DNA of 64,000 nt from Capsicum annuum (lineage: Eukaryota; Streptophyta; Magnoliopsida; Solanales; Solanaceae). The notes beneath the pieces are model-generated. The model did not search any database. It was not told the origin of the DNA and worked only from the letters and a program-made list of their open reading frames with translations. Shown piece by piece: positions 37,271 to 48,835 of the stretch (its first letter is position 1; every line of letters starts with the position of its first letter). Both the position numbers and the translations under genes were made by a program. Location: contig NC_061115.1 of the NCBI RefSeq assembly GCF_002878395.1, positions 214,005,422 to 214,069,421 of the forward strand, given 5' to 3'.

Positions 37271-37969
37271 TTTTAAAAGCCACGTGTAATCAATGGATTT
37301 GTCGATTTGCCACGTCATTCGTGCGTGGGTCACAAACACATTTATTTTGGACTAATTGTTCGAAAATGTTCAATAAGTATTTATTTATTAATATTGAAGT
37401 GTCTAATAAGAACAAGTCTGAGTTGAGGGGTTTAAGTGAAATTTCAAAACAAGTTTAGGATCCTATCGATAACTTAAGTCAATTAGTAAATATGCATAAC
37501 ATGACTTGTTAATACCATATAATCAAATGATTTCACATAGATTTTAATAACTTTTTTCAAATTTGAAAATAAATTTATATTTTTTCACAATTAATTAAAT
37601 TAAATGTCCTTAAAGAATATATATCCACTACATTTGCTATTTGGGCTTTTAAAGATCCAACTTTTTATCATTGAGCTACAAATTAGTTCATACATGCATA
37701 TATTGAAACACAAGTAATAATATTATACTAAGTAAATTGAAATTTATAATGTGATAAGAAGTAGAGAATTTATTGAAATATGATTCTATAGATCTCCAAA
37801 CATTACTCATATACCAAGGTTGAACGAACAACATTAGTATGTTTTTCCCAACTAACATAGCATAACATTACGATATCATTAAAACAACATAAACAAATAA
37901 CGCTTTGCGATAAAATAAAAGTAGAGATATTATTTTTTAAAAGAAACATAATGACAAAGTCGAAAAATA
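37271..37969. other. MADS-block spacer, 3' flank of copy 4
   Basis: Resembles 3,810-4,020 and 7,440-7,710: the GACTTGTTAATACCATATAA and CATACATGCATATATTGAAA words occur, then AGAAGTAGAGAATTTATTGA. It is not coding. Confidence 0.6.
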
Positions 37970-38565
37970 CTAGCACGATCGCTCATCATGATGTGCTACT
38001 GGTCCATGGCTATCACCGCTTCCACCCACGAAACTTGTTGATGCGCTTCCAGCATGAAAATTGTCACTCTGATCCACATCATTTTCAATTGTTGTCTCAT
38101 AATTAGAGAGAAGTGATGAAGGTTGAGAAGACTGAGATTGTTCATCGAGTTGTTTCTCTCGTTCATCAAGTTTAGCTTGTATAAGAGCAAACATCTTTTG
38201 CAATCCTTTAATTTCTCTAGCATCAAGTTCATTTATATTAATCTCTCCATCATATAATTTGTTGAACATAATTTCCATTCCTTCCCCTCATTTTTTTTCT
38301 CAATTTTCCTAATATTTTTCATTTTCTCCTCCAATTTATGTGAAAGGAAGGTTTCACATTCAACTAACCCTTCTAACCTTTCATCCCTACTTTGACTAAA
38401 GTACCACAAGACACTAGCCATGACCTTAGCTTTGTTTTGCCAAACAATAGGAATGATTTCTCCGGGAGTAAAAATAACTAACGCAACAATTATATCATAG
38501 AGAGTATATAATTCTTCTGCTTTTTTTGACAAATTAGCAATTCTTTCACTTAAATTCTTAGCCAT
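37970..38565 (-). pseudogene. MADS-like gene copy 4, disrupted by one frameshift
   Basis: About 90% similar by eye to the copy at 7,711-8,298. From ATG 38,565 it reads the half MADS domain (SLSKKAEELYTL-like, ALVIFTPGE, IVW) and the helix as far as MKNIRKIEKK. Near 38,280 a one-base deletion relative to copy 1 shifts the frame and gives a stop at 38,233 after 110 codons. The second frame resumes MEIMFNKLYDGE and reads to the normal C-terminus (ASTSFVGGSGDSHGP). The WP hallmark is changed to WQ. Either a recent pseudogene or a short protein made of only the half MADS domain and part of the helix. Confidence 0.85.
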
Positions 38566-38653
38566 GTTTGGTAAAGAAGAAAAGAGCACTTTCTTTAGGA
38601 GCAAAATAAATGAACGGATAAATATTTGTGAAGATAGAAGAGGAGGATTGAAA

Positions 38654-38661
38654 TTTATATA
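38654..38661 (-). promoter_or_regulatory. Probable TATA box of MADS-like copy 4
   Basis: TATATAAA on the minus strand about 90 bp upstream of the ATG, next to GCATCCA, in the same place as in copies 1 and 3. Confidence 0.5.
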
Positions 38662-38885
38662 TGGATGCATATTGAAACTTGTTAATACCATATGATAAAA
38701 TGACTTCTAGTAAATCTAGATAATTTGGTAATAAATCTATTAGGACAATTTGATTCTTGGAAGATTAATTAAGTATTTTATCAAAATGCTTGAAAATTCA
38801 AATTTCAACTGAAATTTCATATCATATTTTGAAAGTTACAAAATCTTAATGATCAATGGGTGATGTTTCACTTATATATGGAATG

Positions 38886-40589
38886 GAGTCAAAATCATTT
38901 TTCCTCCTCAACTTTATCTTAAAAATCAAACTCCCCCCTCAACTTTGAACAATAATCATACTCCCCCTTTTATCCTAATGGACTTTTTAAAATTTCTATT
39001 TTACCCTTTATTATCAATTTTTTTATGTTTTTTTTTTTAACTTCTTTAAAATCATCATATTTTCATTTTTAAAAAAATTCATATAACAAAATTTTCATAA
39101 AAACATAAACATTATCTTCTAGGGAAAAAGTCAGAAATACTAATTAAGTATATAAGATAATGATGATTTTTATGAAGTAAATTAGCATAATAAGAAAAAT
39201 AGTTTTATTAATAATAATCAAAACTATAATATTTATTTTACAAGTGAAAATAATAAGTAATACTAATTTTATAAACACATTTCAATGTAGAAAATACAAA
39301 AAATAAATAAAAGAGATAAGCCTCTAGTACCATCCTGAACTATGGTCAAAGTTGTTACGACCCACTCCAATTAACTTCACAGAGGTCTATTATCCCCTGA
39401 ACTCAAATTTAGCGTATTTTTGTCATTTTTTTGTGCTAATGTGGCACCTTCATTACATAAAATGGAGCTCATATCAAAGGTGTCACGCCATCTAAAATGT
39501 TTGACAAAAGGTACCACGTTAGCTAAAAAGATTGATAAAAATACGCTAAAATTTAGTTTAAGGGGTAATAAGACCCCCGTGAAGTTGACGTGTGTCGTAG
39601 TAAATTTGATCATAGTTCGGGGGTACTAGATGTTTTTCTCGAATAAAAATAAGGTCAAATTTTAAAGATTATATTTATTTATATAAATTATAAAATATAT
39701 AATACTCTATTAATGACAGTCACAACTTATTTACTGATATAGACAATAGTTAATATTGTTTCTCATCACTTGATCCTCATACTAAAAATAGATGTTTTAA
39801 TTTATTTGCTCAATTTGTGAAATCACTTGAATTGTATTATGTTTTTTTTTCTACCCGTTAGTGTTAAATAACTATATAAAATAATAGTATAGAAAAATTT
39901 AAAGTTTCATATATCATTAATAAGGTTAATTTAGCAAAATATACCTCTAAGTAAAATTTTCTTAAGGATTGTATTATATCAACAAAAAGTTAAATAATAC
40001 AAAATGAATTTAGTAAGAGAGTGATGAAACACGAAATATACGCACATGCATGTACATATACACTTAGGGGTGGGTTGTTTGGAAACAAGTTATTCCGGAA
40101 TTAGTTATAACAAAATAAGTTGTACTAATATGTATGCGTGATAACTTATCTTATCACTGTGGTATAAATGGTGCGATAAATAATTTTGAGATTACCTAAT
40201 ACATCTAATTAAATGCAGGATAAATAATCATGAATTTTATCTCTGAATTATTATAATTATACCTCACACCAAACGACTCTTTAATACACATAATACTAAA
40301 ATAACGATCTTAAAAAATAACATTGAATTTTGTGATAAATTTATAAAAAGTATTAATTTGCTTATAAAGTTAATAAACTTAAATAAAATGCTACACATAT
40401 CCATGTTAAAAAAATATTCATTATTACATATAATATAAAAAGATATTACATGAATATAGGATTAAAATTACAAGGATAAAATGGACATTGCGTGAGATAA
40501 AGGGGGGAGTATGATTATTGTTTAATGTTGAGGGGGAGTTTGATTTTTTAATCAAAGTTGGGGGAAGGGAGTGAAAATGATTTTCACCC
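38886..40589. mobile_element. MITE inside the copy-4 array, 10-bp target duplication
   Basis: A 1.7-kb element flanked by ATATGGAATG at 38,876-38,885 and 40,590-40,599. Inverted ends of about 100 bp pair GAGTCAAAATCATTTTTCC with the complement of GAAAATGATTTTCACCC, and continue through ACTCCCCC and CTCAACTTT words. It contains a smaller fold-back element (39,313-39,645) and possibly a third one near 40,065-40,285 (GGGTTGTTTGG against CCAAACGAC). Confidence 0.8.
39313..39645. mobile_element. Nested fold-back element
   Basis: About 330 bp that is almost entirely an inverted repeat. CTAGTACCATCCTGAACTAT, TTAACTTCACAGAGGTCT and TTTAGCGTATTTTTG on the left match the complement of the right side (TCATAGTTCGGGGGTACTAG and so on). 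Arms are over 120 bp. Open frames on both strands here are due to the palindrome. Confidence 0.75.
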
Positions 40590-41836
40590 ATATGGAATGT
40601 ATCAAAAGTGAATACCATATAATAAAATGACTTCTAGTAAATCAAAATAATTTGGTAATAAATTTATTAAGACAATTTGACTTTTAGAAGATTAATTAAG
40701 TATTTTCTCAAAATGCTTGAAAATTTAAATTTCAACTTGAATTTCAGATCATATTTTGAAAGTTACAAAATCCTTGTGATCAGTGGGTGACACTGCACAT
40801 ATATATGGAAATTGGAATGTATCAAAAGTATATACCATATAATAAAATGACTTCTAGTAAATCTAGCTAATTTGGTAATAAATTTATTAGGAAAAATTGA
40901 TTTTTGGAATATTAATTAAATACTTTCTCAAAATTCTTGAAAATTCAAATTTCAACTAGAATTTCAGACCATATTTTGAAAGTTACAAAATTTTAATGAT
41001 CAATGGGTGACGTTGCACATATATATATGGAATGTATCAAGAGTGAATACCATATAATAAAATGACTTCTAGTAAATTTAAATAATTTGATAATAAATTT
41101 ATTAAGACAATTTGATTTTTGGAAGATTAATTAAGTATTTTATTAAAATGCTTGAAAACTCAAATTTCAACTGAAATTTCAGATCATATTTTGAAAGTTA
41201 AAAAATTCTAATGCTTAGTGGGTGATGTTGTACATATATATGGAATGTATCAAAAGTGAATACCATATAATAAAATGACTTCTAGTAAATCTAGATAATT
41301 TGGTAATAAATTATTAAGACAATTTGATTTTTAGAAGATTAATAAAGTATTTTCTTAAAATGCTTAAAAATTTAAATTTCAACTTGAATTTCAGATCATA
41401 TTTTGAAAGTTACAAAATCTTTGTATCAAAAGTGTATACCATATAATAAAATGACTTCTAGTAAATCTAGATAATTTGGTAATAAATTTATTAGGACAAT
41501 TTGATTTTTGGAAGATTAATTAAGTACTTTCTTAAAATGCTTGTAAATTCAAATTTCAACTTGAATTTCAGATTATATTTGAAAGTTACAAAATCTTAAT
41601 AATCAAATATGGAATGTATCAAGAGTGAATACCATATAATAAAATGACTTCTAGTAAATCTAGATAATTTGGTAATAAATTATTTAGGACAATTTGATTT
41701 TGATGATTAATTAAGTATTTTCTTAAAATACTTAAAAATTCAAATTTCAACTAGGATTTCAGATCATATTTTAAAAATTACAAAATTTTAATGATTAATA
41801 AGTGACGTTGCACATATATATATATAGAATGTATCA

Positions 41837-42490
41837 AGATTATAATCTTGTTGGATCACTAATTATTCATAAACTGCTGTATAATATTTTATGGAAAAAT
41901 AAATCTGGCTAACTAGAAATATAACCAATTTGAAAAATTCCACAAAAAGGACAATGCTGACAATGACACTTACCATACTATGATCATGTGGGTGCACTTT
42001 TAAAAAGGAAAAAATAATTCTATATCAATTCTAGAAAATATATATATATATATATATAAAGTATTTGTATTTTTATATTTTTGAAGAGGGTTATCGCCAC
42101 CGGAGAGCTTTCAGGGATTTAACTGTACTATATTTTGCACAATAAATAAGCCCCTGATTCTGAGTAGTATGACAGCTCTTTCTGTATTTGTTATGAATAC
42201 ACTAAAAAATATAGCAAATAGATACATCATGAGATACAAAAGGGAAGAGGTGCATTATGTATATCTAGGGTGTGTTCGGCACAGAGGAAACTGCTTTTTC
42301 AAGAAAATGTTTTTAAAAAGAATAAGTGATTTCTTACTTATTTTCTTGTGTTTGATATACAACTAAAAAATATTATTCTAATTCAAGACTATGAGGATGA
42401 ACGGGGTAGGGTGATGGATGTTGTGGTGAGGGAAGGGGAGGGCAGGGGGTTGTGGGGTGCGGGGATGGTGGAGGAGTGGGGATGGAGGTG
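41837..42490. other. MADS-block spacer, left flank of the Ogre-like insertion
   Basis: Matches 9,881-10,490 by eye (GATCACTAATTATTCATAAA, GGACAATGCTGACAATGACA, CTGAGTAGTATGACA, GGGTAGGGTGATGGATGTTG). The match stops at a G-rich stretch just before the truncated LTR. There is nothing coding. Confidence 0.75.
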
Positions 42491-44215
42491 TGTTTTAATC
42501 TATCCTAACAAACTTTATCCTAATCACATACCCCACCTCACTACCCACGTCACCCCACCCAATTCCCCTCACATTTTTTCTATTCTTTGGCCATAGTCAT
42601 ACATCACACACTCACAAAGATCACACACAGATCGAGAAAACACTCCATTTTTTCCCTTCTCTTCGTCATACACACACATATGAGAATCATCATCTTGAAC
42701 CAAGAAAAGGACCTCATTTTTTCTTCCTATCTCCGGGCCAACAGAGAAAAATACTTTTTCTTCTTTTTCTTTCTTCTCCATCAAAACACCCACACCCAAT
42801 CGGAGAGATGAACGGAAATCAGTAGGGTACCATCTGGGTTTGAGTTTTTCGGTGAACTCTTCGCCGGAACTGGTTATTTTTGATCGGGTACAAGTATTAC
42901 TGAAACCCCGTCATCTCTGGTTTTACCGGAGAAATTCTCATCGAGAAATGTCAGCGGTCAACCCCTGTCATCCGGCGTAGCTCCGATGGAGTGAGTCTTG
43001 TCAGAAAGTTCATAAAAAATCGCTGACGCAATCGTAAAGCTAGGCGGGGGTTTCACCTCTCTCGCATAATTATCGGTTGGTTTGGCGAAAAACAGTGTTG
43101 GAATATACCGAAGTTGGACTGATTTCGTTGTTGGGGTCTGTACGAGGTTCATTGGTTCCCGAGGCTCTCGTCGCTTTTAAAATCGATTCAAGTTGATTGA
43201 ATAAAGTAACATCGAGGTCCAATATCTCAACTCCTTCTTTTCATTTTACTCAATTTGATATGTTGATGTTGTGACTGGCGTGTTTCATGATGATTGATGA
43301 TGTAGTTTTGATCGTATGTTTGAATATCTATGATTGTCGTGGCTTTGATTGGTTATTTCTATATTGAAGTTGATTATTTGATTGAAAAAAATGAGATTTA
43401 GGGGGTGGGAATTAAAACGTTGGTAAAAGAATGAATATTTGTTAATTTTGATAAATTGATGATATTGAAGCGTGATAGTTTCATGATAAGTCGAATTGGA
43501 TAAGCAAAAGTTGAGGTTCAGGTAGGCAAAAATTTAGGAATGATGTTTCGTTGAATGTGTGAATGTGCGTGTGAATAGTCTTTTACTTTATCGCACAAGA
43601 TTTGAAGATGTATTCATTCGCCGGAGAATGCCCCCGAGGGTATTTGTGTTTATTCATCGGGGAATGTCTCGAAGTATTTTGTACCCAAAGGACGTTCACG
43701 ATCAAGGTCCGGGACGTCAGGTGGAGAAAGCAATGGAGCGTAGTTTAGGATTAGCCTAGAATAGAGTAGGTTTATGTTTCCGTATTTTTCTATTTCGGGA
43801 CTGTATAATTAGACTGGACACTGAATTTTGGATCGTTTTTGTTTTGTTTGTCTGATTAATTATTTTGCGTGCTTTGTATGATTTATACATTCACAGTGTT
43901 AAATTAGCCGATATGCTCCGCTAAGCGATCGTAGTCGAACCACGGGATCGAGGGGTGCCTAACACCTTCCCCTCGGTCAACAGAATTCCTTAGATTGAAT
44001 TTCTGTTCGCAAACTAGTTTAAAGAGTAAAATCATTTTGAAAAGAATTTTTTAAAGGTGACTTGGCACACCGGATTATGTCAAGTGGCGACTCTAAATTT
44101 GAATGTAAAAATAATCCTTTTTTGAAACAAAGTTTCATCTTTTGTCACTTAATAATAAAAACCCTTTTCGAACTTAAAATCAAATTATGTTTGGAGTTAA
44201 AAAGGGGGTGTGACA
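42491..44215 (+). repeat. 5' LTR of the Ogre-like element, 5'-truncated
   Basis: It ends GGGGGTGTGACA at 44,215. Compared with the full LTR at the right, it lacks about the first 145 bp, beginning at GTTTTAATCTATCCTAACAA. The deletion also removed about 185 bp of flanking DNA that is present in the paralogous block (10,490-10,675). Confidence 0.85.
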
Positions 44216-44219
44216 GCTC

Positions 44220-44238
44220 TGGCGACTCTGCTGGGGAT
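44220..44238 (+). promoter_or_regulatory. Primer-binding site, tRNA-Arg type
   Basis: TGGCGACTCTGCTGGGGAT lies four bases after the LTR end. It fits the complement of the 3' end of a plant tRNA-Arg (TGGCGACTCCACTGGGGAT, from memory) with two mismatches. tRNA-Arg priming is characteristic of Ogre elements. Confidence 0.7.
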
Positions 44239-45840
44239 TTTTCAGAATTCGAGTTTATTTTGGAGTTGTATCGACTTAGTTTGGCACTATAGGTGTATAG
44301 ACATTTTGTTTGTGTTGTTTTGTGTTATTGTTTAGTGCCTACGTGCTCTTTGTTTACAGTTTTTATCTTATATGTTACCGCTTTATATCTGGCATCATAT
44401 GCATAATCCGAGTCATTCTTTTTGCAACAAGTCCGTAGTAAACGTGTGTACACGACCTCTAGTTGAGTCACCCTTATTTTAGGGGGGAAGGGTGTTGGGT
44501 TGTATGGAGTAGGTGGAAAGCTGTCGCAACCACTATCGACCATACGCTCCCCCGAACAACCTTGTTAGTGAACCCCAGCGTAAGTCAGCCTTTAGGTTAT
44601 GCTTATGTGCATCATATTGAGACCTAGTAGGGCCTACTTGGTCCTTTGTAGGAGACTCACCTCTAAAGCATCTCTACGTGCTAAATGTTGCATCACTGAG
44701 AGTAACGTGACCATTTGACGGATTGATTTGGGGAAAGCAAGTGTTAGAAGTAAAGTGTGTAGACAAGAAATTGTTGGGGGAAAAAGAGAAAAAAGAGAGG
44801 TAAACGAAAAGAAGAAAAAGAGTTTTGTAGTTTTTTTACAGTTTTTATGGCTTTTATTCTTCATAATCCAAAAAAACAAAAAGAGTTTTACAATTTGCAT
44901 TCATTTTCTCAAAAAACAAAAACGTAAGAAAAAAATAATCTTTTATTTCCTTAGCAGGCATTCTCAATTCGAAAACTTCAAAAAAAAGATTTTTTTTTTT
45001 CAATATGAGCTTTTTATAAAAGAAAAAACAAAAACAAAAATGGTAGAAGTTTTGTACATTTCATATAAAGAAAATACCAAAAAGATTTTTCTTTTTTAGT
45101 CGTTGATATTAATGTTATGTGAAGTGTCTAATTAAAAAACCCAAAAAAATATTATTGACTTTGTTCATTGTTCGTTTTTGGTCGTGTCTCTTAAGTTAGG
45201 GTCAGTTAGTTATTTAATCCTTAATTGTCCAATCTGGACGAACTACGCACTCCTGATTCTCCTCTCTCGGGAGTGAGATACGTAGGCAGCCTATTGTGGG
45301 TTCGGGGATCTTATTTGAAAAATCCAAAAAGATTTTCTTCACTTTTTATTAGAGTAGGTGTCATATACTTCCTTCAAAGAAAACTGCAAAAAGATTTCCC
45401 TTTAATAGGTTCAAGTTTCATTTTCATATGAAATTCAAAATTGAAAACCCAAAAAGATTTTTCTTTGGTAATCATAGGTTTCATTTTGTATAGGGAGTTT
45501 CAACCTGAAAAAAGCAAAAAGATTTGCATCAATTCTTTTGACAATTTGTTATTTTTTTTTTTAAGTTTCAATAAAAAAAAGGAAAAAAGAGTTTAATTGA
45601 CCATTTTGACAAGACTTCACGAACTACGCACACCTGATTCTCCTCTCTCGAGAGTGAGATACATGGGCGCCCTTCTTGGGTTCAGTGGTCTTTTCAAAAA
45701 AAAAAGGAAAAAGAGGTTTTGAAAAAGTGTTGAACTATAACACATTTGTTGTTTTTTGTTGAGTTAGTTTAAGGTGGTTGGTTTGTGGCATTCTGGCTGG
45801 TCCTTTACATCACACCAAATTCAAAGGATTAGTTGTGTCC
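44239..45840 (+). other. Leader of the Ogre-like element
   Basis: Non-coding leader with A/T homopolymer runs and repeated CAAAAAGATTT words. It contains two copies (45,239-45,305 and 45,620-45,690) of an about 70-bp motif with GAACTACGCAC, CTGATTCTCCTCTCTCGGGA and GTGAGATACGTAGG. A third copy lies at 48,228-48,295. Each can fold into a short hairpin. Confidence 0.6.
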
Positions 45841-45844
45841 AACA

Positions 45845-47230
45845 AAGATATAGAGAGTGACATCATGGATCAAACAAAGAATCAGGAAAATGAGAGTTTG
45901 AAGTAAGAGATTAAAAGACTAAGACAAAAAATGACAGAAATACATCGAGCTTGGGCCAGTGGGTTGCCTCCTCCTCCATTTCCGTTTATTGATCCTACAA
46001 AAACATGACTCAGAATTCATTCCAAGCCAAAAACATCTCAATACTTCCACCACTTTTCCTCTAGCTCCTCAGCATCAGCCTGCTACATTCACAACACCAC
46101 ATGTCGTCTGTGATCTTGTTGCTCAATCCTCTACTGGGACTTCCACACTGGCTCGCCTAACGATTGTAGGTCCCCATGCTGCTAGTGAACCTATATTCAA
46201 TAATCTTGGTGATCATTGTTATACTCCTGAGCCTGCTTTTGAGTTAACTGGACCACTAAAATTTCTTAAAAAGAAGTTCAGAGTGCCAGAAGAGTCGGAG
46301 AAAATGGTTGGAAAAATGAAGAGTGCAGAAAATGCTATAAAAAATTCTCTAGGACCTGCAGGTAAAGAAGATGTTTCATACAAAGACTGGGGCATGCCTT
46401 CAAATGCTAACCTTCCTCTAATCTTTGAGATGTCAAAATTTAGGAAGCAAGATGGGCATGAGGAATCAGTGAAATATTTGGGATAATATTGCAATCAATT
46501 AAGGGAACCTAGAGGGAAGAAGAATGAGAAAGATGGCACTGCTATTGTAGTTGGAGAACGGGCACATCCATGAAGAAGACGTCGTCGTTGCCATCATTAT
46601 CAAGCCCAAGTTTATACCTAAGCTCTCCATAATCACTCCCAAAATCTATTATACTCTGTTTCCCCACCTCTATATCTAATATATTGTGCACAACCATATG
46701 TTCAACTCCCTCCTTACCCACAATGGCGCGCACCAACTCCTCAAAGTCATCCTCCAATTCTACAAACATACCAAATCCCTTTTAGGCCCGATGTTCGATC
46801 CAAGTTAAACAATGAAATGATTCAGAAATTGAGGGATAGTTTCACAACAATTGAAGAGTCGTATGCCAGTTTATTTCAGAGATTGGCACATCGAGGCATG
46901 ATTACTTTTCTCCTTGGGTATACTCCTGACCTACATTCAAGAAGTTTTGATCCTAATGTATGATGTTCATATCATTCTGATGTTCAGGGTCACAGTATTG
47001 AGGATTTTCGTGCTTTGAAAAGAAAAATAGAAAGGATGATTCAAGAAAAATTAATTGTGATGCACAACATTGGTACCTCAACCGTCCTATAGAATTCTTC
47101 GCCAGCACATAGTACTGCACAATATGTGGGAAGCAATGAGTTAAACATGAGGACCCAGAACTTATTTGTTGAAGAGAATGTGTCTGATCATGGTGGAAGT
47201 TCCAGTCATGCTGATATGCAAACCAATGGC
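45845..47230 (+). pseudogene. Degenerate gag of the Ogre-like element
   Basis: The start near 45,865 reads MDQTKNQENESLK, a stop, then a coiled-coil-like LRQKMTEIHRAWASGLPPPP, a typical Tat/Ogre gag N-terminus. The next frame (45,959-46,486) continues with MPSNANLPLIFEMSKFRKQDG. At 46,540-46,785 an unrelated segment replaces the gag core. Then gag resumes with ESYASLFQRLAHRGMIT, GYTPDLHSRSFDPNV and the HSDVQGHSIEDF stretch, where the usual second Cys of the knuckle has become Phe. Stops and frameshifts throughout make it non-functional. Confidence 0.75.
46542..46785 (-). other. Coding-like antisense segment inside gag
   Basis: On the minus strand an open frame of 75 residues (46,769-46,542), extendable a little upstream, has balanced composition unlike its surroundings: MFVELEDDFEELVRAIVG, then VVHNILDIEVG, then FGSDYGELRYKLGLDN and DVFFMDVPV. 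It interrupts gag in reverse orientation. I do not recognise the protein. It could be a captured host exon or part of another element. Confidence 0.4.
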
Positions 47231-48580
47231 TAAGTTGCCAGGTTGAGCAATTGAGAAGTCACCCCTCTCCCTACTAGGAAGAGGTCTGGTAGTTTCTTTT
47301 CATTTCTTTTCCTTTCTGTTTTCTAAATTATTTCAAGGTTGTAGTTCGGGATCTATCTTGTTTTGTTTCTCTGTTGTCTTTGCTTAAACCCTTCTATCTT
47401 TCCTCTCAATGATATGTGGTGTCCCTTGTTTGTTTTGTCTTATTTTAAGTTATTTGTTCGTCTGCTTTACACAATGTATTTTATGTTGATTCTAGTGTTA
47501 TGACATGCCTGCGGGATTTTCAGCTAGATCTTGAAATCCAACTTAATCATAAAGCATTGAATCAGAGAGTTAAAGTTAGGAAAAGAGAGCATCTGAGAAA
47601 ATAGGTAGAGTGCTGAGGCATTTGGTGACAAGTTAAAGCCTTCTTTAAAAATTAAGGAAATTATTTTGAGAGTCACAAGAATAACTCGGTCATCAATTGA
47701 AAGACATGTCTTAATTAGGTCAAACAATGGCTGCATGATCTTATATCAAGAGGAACAGGAAGAAAATCAATTCCACAAAAGCATGAGTCATTCAATGTGA
47801 GGGATGTACAACAAAGGTGGAGTTGTATGTTTGACAAATGTAGAAGAAAGAAGTGGCACACATGCTCAATTAAAGTTTGTGTTGTTAAAGTGTCACAAAT
47901 GATCTTTAACTTTCATTTCATAGTGCATGATGTGTATTGGCATTTTCAAGGATTGATATGATGAAGGCATTTTATTCTGTTATCCAAACATTGTGTCATC
48001 CTTCGTTTACCCTATTTGAGCCTTAGTTTTATTTTTATTTCATACACCTCTTTTGAAATTAAGTAGAGTCAGCAAAGCTCAAAAGAAAGGTATCAAGCAA
48101 AACAATAGAGTCAGGAAAGTTTCAAAAAGAAAAAAAGAGACAAAATGTGTCCAAAAAAAAGAACAGAAAAGAGTGTCAATAAAAGAAAAAGAATCGAAAG
48201 TCTAAATCAAGCGAAATAAGCTTCCAGAACTACATGTGACCTGATTCTCCTATCTCGAAAGTGAGATACGTAGGCTGCCCTATTCTAGGCTCGGTCCAAC
48301 CAAATAAAACAATTAGAATTGCCCAGTCAAAAGAAACTGGGGCATGAGTTAATCCTCATTGTTTGAGTCAATTTCAAAAGTTGTAAGTCCCACACCACGT
48401 CAAGTTTCGTTTGAGCCCCATGCCATCCTTTCTTTCTAACCCTATCCAAAAGCCAAGTTACGACCAAAGAAAGACCTTCAGATCAATTTTTGAGAATGTT
48501 AAGGCTAAGCATGCAATAAATGTGATGACACATTTTTGGAACTACTTGTCTTCCTCAGCATAAGGAATCAGGAGAGAAAT
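47231..48580 (+). other. Ogre-like element interior without pol
   Basis: Where protease, reverse transcriptase and integrase would be expected there is only AT-rich sequence with many stops in all frames. The third hairpin motif (GTGAGATACGTAGGCTGCCC) is at 48,262-48,281. Confidence 0.5.
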
Positions 48581-48835
48581 AAAAATGAGAGTCTTATCGG
48601 TGAAAACCCTCACAGGCACCGTAAGACGATGGTAAGCTAAGAGAGATAAAAATGGGAGAGTCTTATCGGTGAAAACCTTCACGGACACTGTAAGACGGCG
48701 GTGAGTTGAGACAAATGAAAATAAGAGAGTCTCATTGGTGAAAACCCCTCATAAACACCATAAGACAATGGTGAGATAAGAAAAAGAAAATGAGAGAGGC
48801 TTGTTGACAAAAACCCTTCGAGGCGCCACTAGACG
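48580..48835 (+). repeat. Tandem repeat of about 66 bp, four copies
   Basis: Units contain GAGAGTCTTATCGGTGAAAA, CCCTCACAGGCACCGTAAGA and CGATGGTGAG, separated by A-rich linkers. The last copy is divergent (GGCTTGTTGACAAAAACCC). It lies in the interior of the Ogre-like element. Confidence 0.8.

Larger units (their letters stand above)
38681..41836 (-). repeat. Promoter-proximal tandem array of copy 4, seven units, split by a MITE
   Basis: One unit lies at 38,681-38,885, and six more start at about 40,610, 40,832, 41,047, 41,258, 41,434 and 41,626. They have the same 203-bp plan as the array of copy 1, plus a linker GTATCAAAAGTG between units; the fifth unit is shortened. Total unit number equals that of copy 1. 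Confidence 0.9.
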
